A stretch of 6,476 nucleotides of DNA, taken from positions 1-6,476 of the forward strand of contig PSRF01000129.1 in the NCBI GenBank assembly GCA_003175865.1. Reading direction: 5' to 3'. Made by a program: the position numbers and the translations under genes. Source of the DNA: Blastocatellia bacterium (GTDB lineage: Bacteria; Acidobacteriota; Blastocatellia; Pyrinomonadales; Pyrinomonadaceae). Each line of letters begins with the position of its first letter. Positions within the stretch are counted from its first letter, which is position 1. Positions 5,767 through 6,476 of the stretch are shown piece after piece. Below the pieces are notes generated by a model. The model was given only the letters and a program-made list of their open reading frames with translations. It did not search any database and was not told the origin of the DNA.

Positions 5767-6476
5767 AGGCGCACATTCTTGATTCGCCATCCATCTGCCG
5801 TTTGCTCAAAAATCACTTCAGTAGATTCGACCGTAACGACTAATTGTTCTTCGCTTTTCTGCGCCTGAACTTTGTCGAGCGCTGCTGATTCTTTCGCACG
5901 CGGTTGCAAGACGGTAATCAACGTGTGTTCTCGTGCCGGCGCCTCGGCTTTCATACTCAGTACGGTGACTGGCTTGATCCAACCTGCGGGAGTTTCGAGC
6001 CCGCTGGTGACTTCAGTATTGGGCGTGAGAATATCCAAATCCGCTTGCCCTTGCTCGAAGACCCAGTGTCGAGATGTGATTTTGGTCGCTGTACCGTAAG
6101 TATGAAAGCGTAATTCGACTGGTTCCATCTCTGGGGTTTGAATCTCATCGAGTAAAACCCAAAAGCGCTTGTCTACGAAAACTACATGACGGCGCACTCG
6201 CGTCGTGCTTACTTCGTAGGCACCATCGGCGACGCCAGTCAATGCTTCGTAGCCGTCGCCTTTGAGCGGACCCAGCAATTTGCCCTGCCTACCGGAAACT
6301 TGGCCCTTACCACCAATCAAAACCGTGTTGTGACCGGCAGTGCTGATTTCATAGTAGCTGTTGCGCTTCTGCGAAAAATAATCTGCAGGATACGGACGGC
6401 TGCCTAGTTCGACAGCGAGCATCGTGTCGCCGTAGCCAACGCTGATGTGGTTCAGATCGAGGTGCGTGTGATTCGC
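5757..6476 (-). CDS. Heparinase II/III-like polysaccharide lyase, C-terminal part (N-terminus outside window)
   Basis: The frame is open from the right edge to TGA at 5759-5757, giving the last 239 residues. The visible start, NHTHLDLNHISVGYGD, followed by VELGSRPY, NSYYEISTAGHNTVLIGGKGQ split over residues 39-59, and a long beta-sandwich is the pattern of the heparinase II/III-like domain (PF07940). In this pattern a conserved HxHLD segment is followed about 40 residues later by GHN. Family members cleave acidic polysaccharides such as heparan sulfate or alginate by beta-elimination, usually in the periplasm; the substrate here cannot be told. The C-terminal portion (RFHTYGTATKI, WVFEQGQADLDIL, TLITVLQPRA, VEVIF-like strands, GWRIKNVRLKK) matches the expected supersandwich. 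An internal ATG at 6422 is not the start, because the HxHLD motif lies upstream of it in frame. The gene converges on the DUF2252 gene with a 46-base gap. Confidence 0.85.
   Translation of the reverse strand, partial: ANHTHLDLNHISVGYGDTMLAVELGSRPYPADYFSQKRNSYYEISTAGHNTVLIGGKGQVSGRQGKLLGPLKGDGYEALTGVADGAYEVSTTRVRRHVVFVDKRFWVLLDEIQTPEMEPVELRFHTYGTATKITSRHWVFEQGQADLDILTPNTEVTSGLETPAGWIKPVTVLSMKAEAPAREHTLITVLQPRAKESAALDKVQAQKSEEQLVVTVESTEVIFEQTADGWRIKNVRLKK

Noticed and set aside
6186..6407. 73-codon open frame on the plus strand
   Set aside because: It is antisense to the well-supported heparinase-like coding region and has no ribosome binding site or family features.
1..6476. CRISPR arrays, transposases, tRNA or rRNA genes
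   Set aside because: No regularly spaced long direct repeats, no transposase or integrase motifs in any frame, and no tRNA-like or rRNA-like segments were seen.

Overview
The window looks like a piece of a heterotrophic, Gram-negative, probably Acidobacteriota chromosome (Blastocatellia or Vicinamibacteria-like). The inference rests on three things: a 950-residue outer-membrane receptor with an N-terminal carboxypeptidase-regulatory-like domain of the kind that is multiplied in those genomes, a DUF2252 protein and a heparinase II/III-like lyase nearby, and moderate GC that I estimate by eye at about 50%. No rRNA, tRNA or marker gene is present, so the taxonomy is tentative.

Layout. The left edge (1-106) holds the last 34 codons of an unrecognised gene. 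Two small genes of unknown function follow: a secreted protein of 158 residues (196-672), which has the best ribosome binding site in the window, and a four-helix membrane protein of 137 residues (782-1195). Between them, 681-781 can be drawn as nested imperfect inverted repeats in the layout of an integron attC recombination site. The second gene's stop codon lies in another CTAACAA motif. This suggests, but does not prove, that the two genes are or were integron gene cassettes. A 338-base leader without a convincing gene (1196-1533) contains a perfect hairpin and a possible sigma70-type promoter. It leads into the TonB-dependent-receptor-like gene (1534-4386), which is complete from signal peptide to C-terminal phenylalanine.

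A 244-base structured spacer (4387-4630) follows, with an 8-bp hairpin whose loop is repeated exactly 21 bases downstream and, separately, a set of ACGTGAT/TGACGT repeats. Next is a complete DUF2252 protein with kinase-like catalytic motifs (4631-5710). A short convergent junction with a small hairpin separates it from a heparinase II/III-like polysaccharide lyase on the minus strand (5757-6476), whose N-terminal part lies beyond the right edge.

How they may work together: the receptor (uptake or surface binding) and the lyase (polysaccharide breakdown) are compatible with glycan scavenging, but they are convergent, separated by the DUF2252 gene and not in one operon, so a functional link is only a guess. 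No CRISPR array, transposase, integrase or RNA gene was seen. Nothing here clearly amounts to a new multi-gene system. The observation most worth testing is the possible cassette structure at 196-1198.
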